From: Pseudomonas putida
GTDB taxonomy: Bacteria > Pseudomonadota > Gammaproteobacteria > Pseudomonadales > Pseudomonadaceae
Assembly: GCF_028682395.1 (NCBI RefSeq)
Contig: NZ_JANHLC010000002.1
Location: 582,685-646,684 of the forward strand
Direction: 5' to 3'
DNA: 64,000 nucleotides
How positions within the stretch are numbered: position 1 is the first letter of the stretch; each line of letters begins with the position of its first letter. The position numbers were made by a program, and so were the translations under genes. A model generated the notes under the pieces. It was not told where the DNA came from and ran no database searches. It saw nothing but the letters and a program-made list of their open reading frames with translations. Below are positions 17,993 through 27,401 of the stretch, piece by piece.

Positions 17993-18537
17993 CAATGCCA
18001 CCCCTTCGCAACCGGCAGCACCGGCAGGTTCAGGCCCAGGCCCCAGGCAAAGACCAGGCCGGCAAAGGCCGCCAGCACCAGGCTGAGCGCCAGCAGTTCG
18101 AGCAGGCGTGCCTGACGGCGGGCCAGGCCGCTGATCAGGGTCATGCCGACAGTCGCCAGCAACAAGCCAAAGGTCGGCACCAGCCAGGCAAAGGCCAGCA
18201 CCCCGCCGCCGATGGACAACGCGGCCCGCAGCGCCACCTCATCCTGTTCAGGCGCTGCCTGGACACGAGGGCCCCGCTCGATCGCCACGCTACGCAACGC
18301 CACCAGCACGCCGATCGATGCCAGGCCCAGGCCCACCAGTAACGGGAAGTAGCCGGCCCCCATGCGCATCGCGCTGCCAATGGAATAGCCCAGGCCAATC
18401 CCCGCCCCCGCCAGCCCAGCGAGGATGAACAACAGCCCGGAGAAAAAACTGCGGCCATCGACAATCCGCAGACGCGCCGGAGCCGCCAGGCTCGCGGCAA
18501 CCTCCAGGGGTTGAACAGGGTTTTTAACTAACGGCAT
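17992..18537 (-). CDS. tctB: TctB-family small membrane subunit
   Basis: This 181-residue protein has four hydrophobic segments and the 'MRMGAGYFPLLVGLGL' motif common to TctB proteins. AAGGAG precedes the start. It lies 39 bp after the monooxygenase gene and overlaps tctA by ATGA, so monooxygenase-tctB-tctA-tctC-tctC read as one transcript. Confidence 0.85.
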   Translation of the reverse strand: MPLVKNPVQPLEVAASLAAPARLRIVDGRSFFSGLLFILAGLAGAGIGLGYSIGSAMRMGAGYFPLLVGLGLASIGVLVALRSVAIERGPRVQAAPEQDEVALRAALSIGGGVLAFAWLVPTFGLLLATVGMTLISGLARRQARLLELLALSLVLAAFAGLVFAWGLGLNLPVLPVAKGWH

Positions 18538-18576
18538 AACGCGCTCCTTCTGGGGGCGGCAACAATCCGGGGAGGC

Positions 18577-19656
18577 TTAGGCAGCGCTGGTTTCACGGCC
18601 GGCAATACGCGCGCGCGTCAACGGCAGCAGCGTCTCGCCGAAGGCGATGGCATCGTTGAGCGGATCGAACCCACGAATCAGAAAGGTGGTGACACCCAGC
18701 TCGTAGTACGCCAGGAACGCATCAGCCACCTGCTCCGGCGTACCGACCAACGCCGTGGTGTTATGGGTACCGCCGACCAGCCGAGCCAGCCCGGTCCAGA
18801 GGCGACTGTCGACCCGATCCCCCTGGGCCACGGTTTGCAGCAGGCGCTGGGCGCCGACACTCTGGGGCTTGGTTGGCAGCGCCGTGCCCGCCTGCTCCAG
18901 GCGCGCGCGGGCCTGTTCGAGGATCTCATCGGCCCGGGCCCAGGCCGCCGCTTCGGTGGCGGCAATGATCGGGCGGAACGACACGCTGAAACGCACCTCA
19001 CGACCGTGGCGTGCAGCCTCCTGGCGGACCGCCTGGATGGTCTCGCGGGTCTGCTCCAGGGACTCACCCCACAGCGCATAGACGTCGGCATGGCGGCCCG
19101 CCACCTGGTGGGCCACGGCCGACGAGCCGCCGAAATACACCGGCAAATGCGGTTTTTGCACGGGCTTGAGCGCCGAGAACGCCTGCTCGGCGCGGTAATG
19201 GGTGCCCGCATGATCGAACGGCACCTCGCCACTCCAGACCCCCTTGACCACCTCCAGAAACTCCTCGGTGCGGGCATAGCGCTGATCGTGGTCCAGGTAA
19301 TCGCCATCCTTGCGCTGCTCGGCATCGCTGCCGCCGCTGATGATGTGGACGGCCAGGCGGCCATCGAGCAGATGGTCAAGGGACGCCAGCTTGCGGGCGG
19401 CCAGTGTTGGCGCGACAAATCCCGGGCGATGGGCCAGCAGGAAACCGATGCGCGAGGTCGACACCCCCGCCAGGGCGGTGACCAGGAAACCGTCCGGCTG
19501 ATCCGACCAGTAACCCACCAAAATGCGGTCGAAACCGGCGTCTTCGTGGGCCCGGGCGCTGTTGACGATGTAGTCCTTATCAAACACCGGCCCCTGGGGC
19601 GCGATGGTTTCCGAGGAGAGGCGGTGGCCGATCATGCCAATGAATTCAACAGCCAT
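18577..19656 (-). CDS. LLM-class FMN-dependent monooxygenase (SsuD/alkanesulfonate type)
   Basis: A 359-residue luciferase-like TIM-barrel enzyme. Motifs shared with SsuD-type desulfonating monooxygenases include 'AHEDAGFDRILVGYWSDQ', 'FLLAHRPGFVAPTLAARK', 'HIISGGSDAEQRKDGDYL' and the C-terminal 'TFLIRGFDPLNDAI'. It uses reduced FMN and oxygen, supplied by a separate reductase not seen here, to cleave C-S bonds. AGGGAA precedes the start. It heads the TTT operon, and 104 bp upstream lies one copy of a 43-bp element shared with the paralog at 21033. Exact substrate unknown. Confidence 0.87.
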   Translation of the reverse strand: MAVEFIGMIGHRLSSETIAPQGPVFDKDYIVNSARAHEDAGFDRILVGYWSDQPDGFLVTALAGVSTSRIGFLLAHRPGFVAPTLAARKLASLDHLLDGRLAVHIISGGSDAEQRKDGDYLDHDQRYARTEEFLEVVKGVWSGEVPFDHAGTHYRAEQAFSALKPVQKPHLPVYFGGSSAVAHQVAGRHADVYALWGESLEQTRETIQAVRQEAARHGREVRFSVSFRPIIAATEAAAWARADEILEQARARLEQAGTALPTKPQSVGAQRLLQTVAQGDRVDSRLWTGLARLVGGTHNTTALVGTPEQVADAFLAYYELGVTTFLIRGFDPLNDAIAFGETLLPLTRARIAGRETSAA

Positions 19657-19759
19657 GGAATCATTTCCCTGTGCAGAGTCGTCAGAAAGAGGCCGACGCT
19701 TATAACCACAAACAGCTATAAGGCCGATTTCTTATAAACTACAACGCAGCAGTAAATGA

Positions 19760-19802
19760 TGGAAATTCAATTTAGTCATATCCTAATATGCAAATTGAGA
19801 AT
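19760..19802 (-). promoter_or_regulatory. 43-bp regulatory repeat, left copy
   Basis: This is a perfect 43-bp match, inverted, to 20887-20929. In transcription direction it lies 104 bp upstream of the monooxygenase start at 19656. Its core has an imperfect dyad (CATAT-CCTA-ATATG) and the half-site GCATATTA. It is best read as a binding site for the LysR protein encoded between the copies, or for a global sulfur regulator. Confidence 0.7.
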
Positions 19803-19945
19803 CAAATAAGCCGTCACTCACCAGTTACCTGGCAATGACACAGGCTGGCCAGGCAAGGCTGATTTCAAATGCGGTGGTCATGGCGCGCCAATCCCTTTAG
19901 GATCGGAAAATTCACTTCCTCCTCCTCCCACTATGCGAAATCAGC

Positions 19946-20854
19946 ATGAAGATAGATGACATCGACGCCTTCGTTGCAGTGATTCGCTGCCAATCCCTGA
20001 GCCAGGCGGCGGACTCGCTGCAACTGACGCAATCGGCCATTACTCGGCGCGTGCAACGGTTCGAGGAAGCCCTGGGCGCCGAATTGCTCGACCGCCATAC
20101 CAAGCCCCTGAAACCCAATGCCCTGGGCCTGCGCGTCTACGAACAGTGCCGCCAGGTGATGCGCGCCATGGATGCACTGCGTGAAATCGTCGCCCATGAC
20201 ACCTCGCCCAGCGGCCTGTTGCGCCTGGGCGTGCCGCAAACCATCAGCGACATGGTCCTGCTCGATGCGCTGCAACAACTCAAGAGCGACTTCCCCGAGC
20301 TGGCGACCCAGGTCAGTAATGGCTGGGGCAGCAGTCTGATCGCCAAGCTCGAAAACGGCGAACTGGATGCCGCCGCCGCGCTGTTTCCGGCGGGCAAGAT
20401 TTTCCCCGATGGCATCGTTGGCCATTCCCTGGCACGCATGCCGCTGGCGGTGGTCGGCGCCAAGGGCTCGGTCGGCCGGCGCCAGGGCAAGCTTGCCGAT
20501 ATCCAGGCCCGGGGCTGGGTACTCAACCCCGACGGTTGCGGTTTTCGCGCCGGGCTCCAACGCGCCCTGATCGAGCAGGGGCTGAAATTGACGGTCAATC
20601 TGGAAACCTTTGGCACCGAACTGCAGCTCGGCCTGGTGGCCAACGGCCTGGGGCTGGGCCTGGTACCGCTGCCGTTGCTGCATAAAAGCGCGCACCGGGA
20701 CGAGCTTGAAGTGCTCAACCTGGCGGACTTTCACCCGATGATCGACCTCTGGCTGGTGCACCCCCAGCATATTGGCAATCTACAGGCGCCCCTGACGCTG
20801 TTTGGCGAAGTGGTCGCTGCCGGCCTGGCGCTGCAACCCAATGAGACCCCCTGA
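19946..20854 (+). CDS. LysR-type transcriptional regulator of the flanking sulfur operons
   Basis: A 302-residue LTTR. The N-terminal winged HTH is clear ('QSLSQAADSLQLTQSAITRR', residues about 15-35), followed by an effector domain with 'ETFGTELQLGLVANGLGLGL'. It sits between two divergent operons, each led by an SsuD-like monooxygenase, and is bracketed by the 43-bp inverted repeat, which makes it the prime candidate regulator of both. Sulfate starvation or an organosulfur inducer is a plausible signal (inference). No strong RBS is visible before ATG 19946. Confidence 0.87.
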   Translation: MKIDDIDAFVAVIRCQSLSQAADSLQLTQSAITRRVQRFEEALGAELLDRHTKPLKPNALGLRVYEQCRQVMRAMDALREIVAHDTSPSGLLRLGVPQTISDMVLLDALQQLKSDFPELATQVSNGWGSSLIAKLENGELDAAAALFPAGKIFPDGIVGHSLARMPLAVVGAKGSVGRRQGKLADIQARGWVLNPDGCGFRAGLQRALIEQGLKLTVNLETFGTELQLGLVANGLGLGLVPLPLLHKSAHRDELEVLNLADFHPMIDLWLVHPQHIGNLQAPLTLFGEVVAAGLALQPNETP

Positions 20855-20861
20855 ATCCAGT

Positions 20862-20882
20862 GCGAGCGTGCAAGGCGCTCGC
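20862..20882 (+). terminator. Hairpin after the LysR gene (REP-like or weak terminator)
   Basis: GCGAGCG / CGCTCGC arms with a 7-nt loop lie 8 bp after the stop. There is no T-run, so it may instead be a degraded REP element. Confidence 0.4.
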
Positions 20883-20886
20883 AAGC

Positions 20887-20929
20887 ATTCTCAATTTGCA
20901 TATTAGGATATGACTAAATTGAATTTCCA
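20887..20929 (+). promoter_or_regulatory. 43-bp regulatory repeat, right copy
   Basis: This is the perfect inverted copy of 19760-19802 and lies 104 bp upstream of the monooxygenase start at 21033, in the same orientation relative to its gene as the other copy. Both promoters also share a TTATAAGAAA(T)CGGCCT stretch nearer the gene (20983-20998 here; 19721-19737 on the other strand). Confidence 0.7.
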
Positions 20930-21032
20930 ACATCTAAAAACCAACGGTAGATTCTAAGAAGGCTCTGCCAAGTTCCATTTCCTTATAAGAAACGGCCTGT
21001 GGCAGCGTAGACCTCTCAAAGGATCCGCTCCC

Positions 21033-22133
21033 ATGACTCTTGAAATTCTCGGCATGATCACCGCCTCGGCCGGCTCCGAAGTCGACCAGCCGTTTGGCGA
21101 CGCCGTCGACCCGGACTTTGTCCGTCGCTTTGCCCAGGCTCACGAGGACGCCGGTTTCGACCGCGCCCTGGTCGGCTACTTTTCCAACGGCCCGGAAGGC
21201 GCCGTCGTCAGCGCCTTTGTCGCGGCAGCCACCCAGCGCCTGGGGATTCTGCTGGCCTACCGACCTGGCGTGATTGCCCCACCCCTCGCCGCTCGGCAAC
21301 TGGCCACGCTCGATCAATTCAGCCGTGGGCGCCTGGCCCTGAATGTGGTCAGTGGCGGCAACGACCAGGACCTGCAACGCGACGGCGACTACCTCGACCA
21401 TGATCAGCGCTATGCCCGCACCGGTGAATACCTCGATGCCCTGAAAGCCATCTGGACCGCCGACGGGCCGGTGGACTTCAGCGGCGATTTCTACCGCTTC
21501 CAGGGCGCCTCACCGGCGGTACGCACGGTGCAGCGACCGCATATTCCGATCTACTTCAGCGGCTCCTCGGGCGCAGCCATCGAGGTCGCTGCCCGGCATG
21601 CCGATACCTATATGCTCTGGGGCGAACCCCTGGCCGCCGTGGCCGAACATATCGGCCAGGTACGCCAGGCTGCAGCGGCTCAGGGTCGGGCGCCACGCTT
21701 CTCGGTGTCGTTCCGCCCGATTGTCGCCGACACCGAGGAAGCGGCCTGGAAACGCGCGGCCGAGATTCTCGAACAGGTGCGTGAAACCCGCTTGCAACTG
21801 GGCCTGCCCCTGCACGATCACAGCCCGGAAAACAAAGGTTCCCAGCGCCTGCTCGCCGCCGCCCGCCAGGGCGATGTACTCGATGAGCGCCTGTGGATGG
21901 GCGTCGCTCAACTGACCGGCGCCCGCTGGAATTCCACGGCCCTGGTCGGCACGCCCGAACAGGTGGCCAGGGCCATGGGCAAGTACTACCAGTTGGGCGT
22001 CTCGACCTTTCTGATCCGTGGCTTCGACCCCCTGGGCGACGCTGTGCTCTATGGCAAAACCCTGATCCCGGCCCTGCGCGAACATATCCTGCAGTTGGCC
22101 GCCCAGCCTGCATCCAAGGAACAATCGCGATGA
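21033..22133 (+). CDS. LLM-class FMN-dependent monooxygenase (SsuD type), paralog of the 18577-19656 gene
   Basis: A 366-residue luciferase-like enzyme with 'AHEDAGFDRALVGYFSNG', 'LLAYRPGVIAPPLAARQL', 'NVVSGGNDQDLQRDGDYL' and 'TFLIRGFDPLGDAVLYG'. It is colinear with the paralog across the LysR gene. AAGGA lies upstream of ATG 21033, and the 43-bp element is 104 bp upstream. It overlaps the following binding-protein gene (ATGA). It probably desulfonates or otherwise cleaves an organosulfur compound; a flavin reductase must come from elsewhere. Confidence 0.87.
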   Translation: MTLEILGMITASAGSEVDQPFGDAVDPDFVRRFAQAHEDAGFDRALVGYFSNGPEGAVVSAFVAAATQRLGILLAYRPGVIAPPLAARQLATLDQFSRGRLALNVVSGGNDQDLQRDGDYLDHDQRYARTGEYLDALKAIWTADGPVDFSGDFYRFQGASPAVRTVQRPHIPIYFSGSSGAAIEVAARHADTYMLWGEPLAAVAEHIGQVRQAAAAQGRAPRFSVSFRPIVADTEEAAWKRAAEILEQVRETRLQLGLPLHDHSPENKGSQRLLAAARQGDVLDERLWMGVAQLTGARWNSTALVGTPEQVARAMGKYYQLGVSTFLIRGFDPLGDAVLYGKTLIPALREHILQLAAQPASKEQSR

Positions 22134-23074
22134 AACTGACCCACCTGTTTCGCCTGACCCTCACAGCCCTGGCCCTGAGCACGACCCTAGCCCAGGCCGC
22201 CGATAAAGTCACCCTGCGCGTGGGCGACCAGAACTACTACAACGTCCGCGCCTCGGTCGAAGCCTCCGGCGTGCTCAAGGATGCGCCCTACACCGTGGAC
22301 TGGAAGCACTTCCAGTCGGCCGCCCCTGTGGCCGAAGGCCTGGATGCCGGGGCCCTGGACCTGGGCTTCCTGGGCGACTCGGGGTTTCTGTTCCTCGCGG
22401 CCAAGGGCGCCCCGGTCAAGCTGATCGGCGTCTCCCGGCAGAACCCCGACACCATCGCGCTGCTGGTGCCCAAGGACTCGCCAGCCAAGACCATCGCCGA
22501 CCTCAAGGGCAAGAAAGTCGCCTACTGGCCTGGCGCCTGGAGCCAGCAACTGACCCTGCGCGCCCTGGAAAAGGCCGGCCTGCCCAAGGACTATGTGGAG
22601 TTCGTCAAGCTGATGCCGATCGATGCCGCCGCCGCGTTGCCTCAGGGCAGCATCGACGCCTTTCCGGTCTGGGAACCCTATATCTCCCAGCAGATCGTCT
22701 TCTCCGGTGCCCGGCCGATCCTGAGCGCTCGTGACCTGATGCCGGGCCTGAGCAGCATTGGCGCCTATGGCCCGTCCATCGAGCCCAAGCGGGCCGAAAT
22801 TGCCGACTTCCTCGGCCGCGTCCAAAAAGCCCGGGAATGGGTGCAGGCGCACAAATCCGAATACGCCGCGATCTGGGCACAGAAGGCCAACCTCGACCCG
22901 GCCGTTTCCCAGCACTGGATCAACCAGGCTGATATGAGCGTGGGGCCGGTGGATGCCGGCGCAATCAAGGACTACCAGGGCACGGCTGACTTCTTGGTGG
23001 AAACCGGTGCATTGCCTAAAGCGCTGGATGTGCAGCCGCTGATCGATACCTCGTTTACCCAGGCCTTCAAGTAA
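22130..23074 (+). CDS. SsuA/TauA-like periplasmic binding protein (no permease nearby)
   Basis: This 314-residue protein has a signal peptide ('STTLAQA|ADKV') and an NMT1/SsuA-like fold: 'RVGDQNYYNVRASVEASG', 'LDLGFLGDSGFLFLAAKGAP', 'VAYWPGAWSQQLTLRALEKA', 'DAFPVWEPYISQQ'. It belongs to the family that delivers aliphatic sulfonates, taurine or nitrate to ABC importers. It is translationally coupled to the monooxygenase. No ATPase or permease gene follows, so it may use an importer encoded elsewhere. Confidence 0.85.
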   Translation: MKLTHLFRLTLTALALSTTLAQAADKVTLRVGDQNYYNVRASVEASGVLKDAPYTVDWKHFQSAAPVAEGLDAGALDLGFLGDSGFLFLAAKGAPVKLIGVSRQNPDTIALLVPKDSPAKTIADLKGKKVAYWPGAWSQQLTLRALEKAGLPKDYVEFVKLMPIDAAAALPQGSIDAFPVWEPYISQQIVFSGARPILSARDLMPGLSSIGAYGPSIEPKRAEIADFLGRVQKAREWVQAHKSEYAAIWAQKANLDPAVSQHWINQADMSVGPVDAGAIKDYQGTADFLVETGALPKALDVQPLIDTSFTQAFK

Positions 23075-23245
23075 GCCCAACGACGGGTGGGGCACGAGCG
23101 TGCTCGCGAGCTGTTGATTCAGCTAGCGCTCGCTCCGCCAAAAAAAGGGTAGAGGCCATGGCCGGTGAAATCGTGACATGGCTTTCACAACGTTTTCACC
23201 TGCGGCCACCTAACCTGAAGTCCTCTCCTTTCATGTATCCCTCTT

Positions 23246-23275
23246 GGCCCGTCCGCACACGGGCCTTTTTTATTT
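23246..23275 (+). terminator. Rho-independent terminator
   Basis: GGCCCG ... CGGGCC hairpin followed by TTTTTTATTT, about 170 bp after the binding-protein stop and just before the convergent chemoreceptor gene. Confidence 0.85.
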
Positions 23276-23282
23276 AACGGGC

Positions 23283-24905
23283 TCAGTACTTGAACACCCC
23301 AAGGGACATCCGTAGGTCGCAGGAAACTTTTTGCAGGGCATCGCCCGCCTTTGCGGTCGCCTCGGCGGAAACATTGCCCGCACTGGCCAGTTGATTGAGC
23401 TCATTCATCTGCTGGTACACATCATCACAGGCCGTACCGACCCGCTGGTTGGCTGCTACGATTTCCATCATCGCCGCGGTGGCCGCAGCCACCCGCTCCT
23501 GGATCGCCAGCAGCGATTCTCCCGCCTCCGTCACGGTGGCCAACCCCCGATCGACATCCTGGGTGCTGGTCTGCATGCTCTGCACCGTCACCTCGACCCC
23601 CTCACGGATCACCCCGATCAGCCCCTTAATCTCCTCGGTGGCAGTACTGGTACGCCCTGCCAGTTGCCGCACCTCATCGGCCACCACCGCAAAGCCGCGC
23701 CCCTGGTCACCGGCGCGGGCCGCTTCGATCGCCGCATTGAGGGCCAGTAGATTGGTTTGCGAGGCAATGTCCTGGATGGTTTCCGCGATCAGGCTGACCT
23801 TGCTCGAGCCCTGGTCGAGGTTAGCCACCGACGTTTGCGTACTGCGGCTGGCCGCCGCGAGGTGCTGCACACTGCTGAGGCTCTCCAGACGCGCCTGGTT
23901 GCCGCGGTGAGCCTGGTTCGCAGCTTCTTCCACCGAGACCTGGGCACTGAGCGCCTGGCTGGAAATAAGGGCGATGCTTTGCGTCATCTGGCTCATGGCC
24001 GTACCGGTATACAGCGCGGACTCGACCAGGCTTGCCGAATGCTCGCGCAGACGCTGGATCTCGGCGCCGACGCAGGCCACCTGGGTATCGACCGACTGTG
24101 CGCCGCTCGCCATGCCGATCACCAGTTCACGGATGCGCTCACGGGCCTCGAGCAACCCGGCATAGACACTGCCGCGGGCGGGCGTGTCGGTCGAAGCGTG
24201 CAGATTGCCCTGGGCGAAAAGCGCCATGGCCTGGCGCAGAAAAGCGGGCTCAGCACCCAACAACGAATGAATGCGGCGCGCGATCACCCCATAGATTGCC
24301 AGCGCCAGCAGCAGGCTGATCCCCCCCACCAGGCCCAGCATGAAATAGGCGCTGGAAGTAGTATTCCCCATCGTGTCCAGATACCGCTGGGCATTGGCGC
24401 TGGCGAGTTCCACTGTGCTGTCCACCTCCTGGCGATGGCTGGCATACGCGCCACTGAGCTCATTGAAAGCCGCCTCGGCAACGGCGGGCCGATCTTGCTC
24501 CAGGGCCGGAACCAACTGAGTGGTCAGGATGTTGAAGTAGCGATCAGCATGAGTTCTCTGCTTGCCCAGCAAGGCACTGCTCAGCCGGCCATCGAGCGGC
24601 GATGCCGCCCAGTAACGGTTGCGTTCTTCATAGGCGCTTATCAGCGTCTGTATCTTCGCCAATCCCTGGGCAGTGCCCAGGTCGCGGTGCAGCATTTGGT
24701 ACGCCAGTAAATGAGCCTCGATGATATACAACGGCGGCGGCAGGATGTCGGCCACCACATCCTTGCTCTCGCTCAGTTGCCCGGCCGCCTGCTCGACTTT
24801 CGACAGCGCCACCGTACCGCCGGCGATCACACCGATCAGCCCGAGTGCGCAGACGGTGGCGAACAGCAGCAGCGCGCCTTTTACAGTTCCCAAAAACATG
24901 TTCAT
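23283..24905 (-). CDS. Methyl-accepting chemotaxis protein
   Basis: A 540-residue membrane chemoreceptor. TM1 lies at about residues 5-27, then a roughly 160-residue helical periplasmic sensor, TM2 at about 185-205, a weak HAMP-like linker, and a C-terminal signalling domain with the hairpin tip '[20 protein letters not shown]' and '[13 protein letters not shown]'. Start 24905 is chosen because GGAAG precedes it and it begins just before TM1. It signals to CheA/CheW; no Che genes are nearby. Ligand unknown. Confidence 0.9.
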   Translation of the reverse strand: MNMFLGTVKGALLLFATVCALGLIGVIAGGTVALSKVEQAAGQLSESKDVVADILPPPLYIIEAHLLAYQMLHRDLGTAQGLAKIQTLISAYEERNRYWAASPLDGRLSSALLGKQRTHADRYFNILTTQLVPALEQDRPAVAEAAFNELSGAYASHRQEVDSTVELASANAQRYLDTMGNTTSSAYFMLGLVGGISLLLALAIYGVIARRIHSLLGAEPAFLRQAMALFAQGNLHASTDTPARGSVYAGLLEARERIRELVIGMASGAQSVDTQVACVGAEIQRLREHSASLVESALYTGTAMSQMTQSIALISSQALSAQVSVEEAANQAHRGNQARLESLSSVQHLAAASRSTQTSVANLDQGSSKVSLIAETIQDIASQTNLLALNAAIEAARAGDQGRGFAVVADEVRQLAGRTSTATEEIKGLIGVIREGVEVTVQSMQTSTQDVDRGLATVTEAGESLLAIQERVAAATAAMMEIVAANQRVGTACDDVYQQMNELNQLASAGNVSAEATAKAGDALQKVSCDLRMSLGVFKY

Positions 24906-25070
24906 AACCACTTCCAGACGATGGGGAGGCGCTAACAACCCTTCGAGGGTCGAAGGTAGCCAGAGGAGCAGCCAATCAATAAAGGCTACTGGCTACTATC
25001 GACATCCCAGCATTCCCCTTGAGCCAGGAAGCATTTCAGGATAAATCCCAAATCTGCCGCGCCGCTGGCC

Positions 25071-26288
25071 TCAACGCGCCAGGCCCTTATCGACCTGCCA
25101 CGCCAAAGGCAGCACCGATAACAGGAGCGCTGCCAGCAGCATCACGGCCACAGGAACACCCAGCCCATCCCCCAGGCGTCCGAACACCACCGGCGCCAGC
25201 GCACCGCCACCAATCGTCCCGGTATAGAACAGCGCAAACGCCTGCTCGCGCTTGCCGGCACCGGCCAGGTCTGGCACCGCGCCATACAGCACCGACGAGG
25301 TGCCATTGAGAACCAACCCCAGCAGCGGCAACATCACCAGGGTCGCCGATAACGGTAAAAACAGCGCCAGCACGATCAACAACGCCGTCGCAGACTCGGT
25401 CAGCCATACCGTTTTCAGCATGCCGATTCGCGCGCCCAGATAACCGCACAGCAGCTTGCCAAATGCCCCGCCGACGAACAGCAACGCCAGCGCCAGGCCA
25501 ATGCCCGCGGTGCCGGCGCCCTTGCCTTGCAACACAAAGGGCAGAAAGGTCAGGAAGCCCATCCGAACAGCGCTGTCCAGAATGCCGATGCCCAGCAAGG
25601 CGCGCAGGCCGCTGACCGAGCCCGTCCCCACGCTGGCAGCGCGGCCCGGGGCACTGGCGCATAGCGCCCCGGGCGGTGGCAGCAGCCACTGCAGCAGCGC
25701 GGCCGCCGCCAGGCCCAACCCGCCGAGCAGGAGCGCACTGGTGCGCCAGTCGACCACAATCAGCAACACCCCCACCAGCCCGGGAATCAACGCCTTGCCG
25801 ATATCGCCGGCGAAGTTGTACTGCGCCAGCGCCGCCTTCACCCCGCCCCCCGCCTCGTGGGCCTCGACCACCAGCGCAGACGCCAGTGGATGCTGGGTGC
25901 TCGCGCCCAGCCCACCCAACAGCAACGCGACCAACAACAACGCCAGCCCGCCAGCCTGAGCCATCAGCAGATACGCCAGGCCGGCCAACAGGGTTCCACC
26001 CACCAGCAGGCGCTCACGCCCCCCGTACCGGGCCGCGCGGCTGGCCAGCAACTGGAAGCCGGCCATCATGGCGGCGTAGGCACCGCGCAACAGCCCAACC
26101 TGCGCATAACTCAAGCCAAACTGCGCCTGCCAGAGCGGCAGCAGGACATAGATCACATCCGTCAGGCCGTCATGCACGGCATGGGCGCTACCGGCCGCCG
26201 CCAGGGTGCGACGACGTACCGAGGTCTCACCTGGGGACAACTCGCCGGTAACACTGGGGTCTTGAAGTCGGTTCATGGGGTCCGGCAT
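25071..26288 (-). CDS. MFS efflux transporter (fosmidomycin-resistance-like)
   Basis: This 405-residue protein has 12 hydrophobic segments. It opens with 'HAVHDGLTDVIYVLLPLWQ', which is characteristic of the Fsr-like group of MFS pumps, and has 'GLLRGAYAAMMAGFQLL' in TM2. Small-molecule efflux is likely but the substrate is unknown. Two starts are possible (26288, 26276), neither with a strong RBS. A LysR gene diverges from it and may control it. Confidence 0.82.
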   Translation of the reverse strand: MPDPMNRLQDPSVTGELSPGETSVRRRTLAAAGSAHAVHDGLTDVIYVLLPLWQAQFGLSYAQVGLLRGAYAAMMAGFQLLASRAARYGGRERLLVGGTLLAGLAYLLMAQAGGLALLLVALLLGGLGASTQHPLASALVVEAHEAGGGVKAALAQYNFAGDIGKALIPGLVGVLLIVVDWRTSALLLGGLGLAAAALLQWLLPPPGALCASAPGRAASVGTGSVSGLRALLGIGILDSAVRMGFLTFLPFVLQGKGAGTAGIGLALALLFVGGAFGKLLCGYLGARIGMLKTVWLTESATALLIVLALFLPLSATLVMLPLLGLVLNGTSSVLYGAVPDLAGAGKREQAFALFYTGTIGGGALAPVVFGRLGDGLGVPVAVMLLAALLLSVLPLAWQVDKGLAR

Positions 26289-26451
26289 TGATCAGGGGAC
26301 GACACAGCAAGATGGCCACGCCGCCACCAAAAACCGAGTGGGGCGCACGGGAGGCCATAAAACTGCTCGTTTATGGCAATGAGCCTTTATAAAATGCCGG
26401 AGCCCGCCAAGACCAATACCGAATTCAGACCGATCGATACCCGGAGCCAGG

Positions 26452-27366
26452 ATGCTCGACCTGCGTAGATTGCGTTACTTTCTGAGCGTCGCCGAAGAGC
26501 TGCATTTCGGCCGCGCGGCCCAGCGCCTGCACCTGGCTCAGCCGCCGCTGACCCGGCAGATATCCACGCTGGAGCACGAGCTCGGCTTTCGGTTGTTTGA
26601 GCGCAATAGTCGTACGGTAGCGCTGACAGCCCAGGGCCAGGCCTTTGTGCCCTACGCCCAAGCGGTGCTGGAGCAGGTCGAACGGGCCCGCCTGTTCGCC
26701 GACCAGTTGGCCACCGGTATGGCCGGCCAATTGACCCTGGGCTACGCCAGTTCGATTGCGCTCAGCGATCTCTTCAGCCAAAGTCTCCAAGCCTTTGCCC
26801 AGCGTTATCCCGAGGTCCGGTTGAGCCTGGTGGAAGGCGCCTCCAGCAGCCAATGGGCGCAGATTGTCGAAGGCCGGATCGATATTGGCCTCAGCCGAAT
26901 GCAGCCCCCCGATGGCCAGGACGACCTGAAGGTCCTGTCCCTCGCAGAAGAACCCCTGGTAGTGGCCCTGCACAGCGCTGACCCGTTGGCCTGCCAGGCG
27001 CAAGTAGCCCTGGAGCAACTCAGCGAGCGTGCGCTGATTATGTTTCCACAGGGCTACGGCTCGGGTCTCAACGAGATCATTGAACAGCTGTACCGCCGGC
27101 ATGAATTGCCCCTGTGTCGGGGGCCAAGCGGACGGCAGATCACCTCGATCATTGCCTTGGTGGCCGCCGGCCAAGGCGTCGCCCTGGTGCCCCGGTGCAC
27201 CCAGACCCTGGCCCGGACCGGCGTGACCTACCGTCCATTGCTCGCGACCGAGGCCAACGCACCGCTGCTGGTACTCACCCGCCAACACGGACGCGGCCCG
27301 CTGGTGGAGAGGTTTCTGAGCGTGCTCGAAGAGCTCCGACAAACCACGCCAGACCCCACCCTTTAG
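26452..27366 (+). CDS. LysR-type transcriptional regulator (divergent to MFS gene)
   Basis: A 304-residue LTTR with HTH 'LHFGRAAQRLHLAQPPLTRQ' (about 17-36) of the CatR/BenM/CbbR-like branch and an effector domain ending 'PLLVLTRQHGRGPLVERFL'. GGAG precedes ATG 26452. It is transcribed away from the MFS pump over a 163-bp intergenic region, the usual arrangement for a regulator and its target. Confidence 0.87.
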   Translation: MLDLRRLRYFLSVAEELHFGRAAQRLHLAQPPLTRQISTLEHELGFRLFERNSRTVALTAQGQAFVPYAQAVLEQVERARLFADQLATGMAGQLTLGYASSIALSDLFSQSLQAFAQRYPEVRLSLVEGASSSQWAQIVEGRIDIGLSRMQPPDGQDDLKVLSLAEEPLVVALHSADPLACQAQVALEQLSERALIMFPQGYGSGLNEIIEQLYRRHELPLCRGPSGRQITSIIALVAAGQGVALVPRCTQTLARTGVTYRPLLATEANAPLLVLTRQHGRGPLVERFLSVLEELRQTTPDPTL

Positions 27367-27401
27367 ACTTGCGCCTAAAGGGTGTTGAGCGTGCGCGATA
27401 A

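Noticed and set aside
23080..23120. A REP element near 23.1 kb
   Set aside because: The GAGCGTGCTCGCGAGC stretch is only a partial match to pseudomonad REP sequences and is single in this gap.
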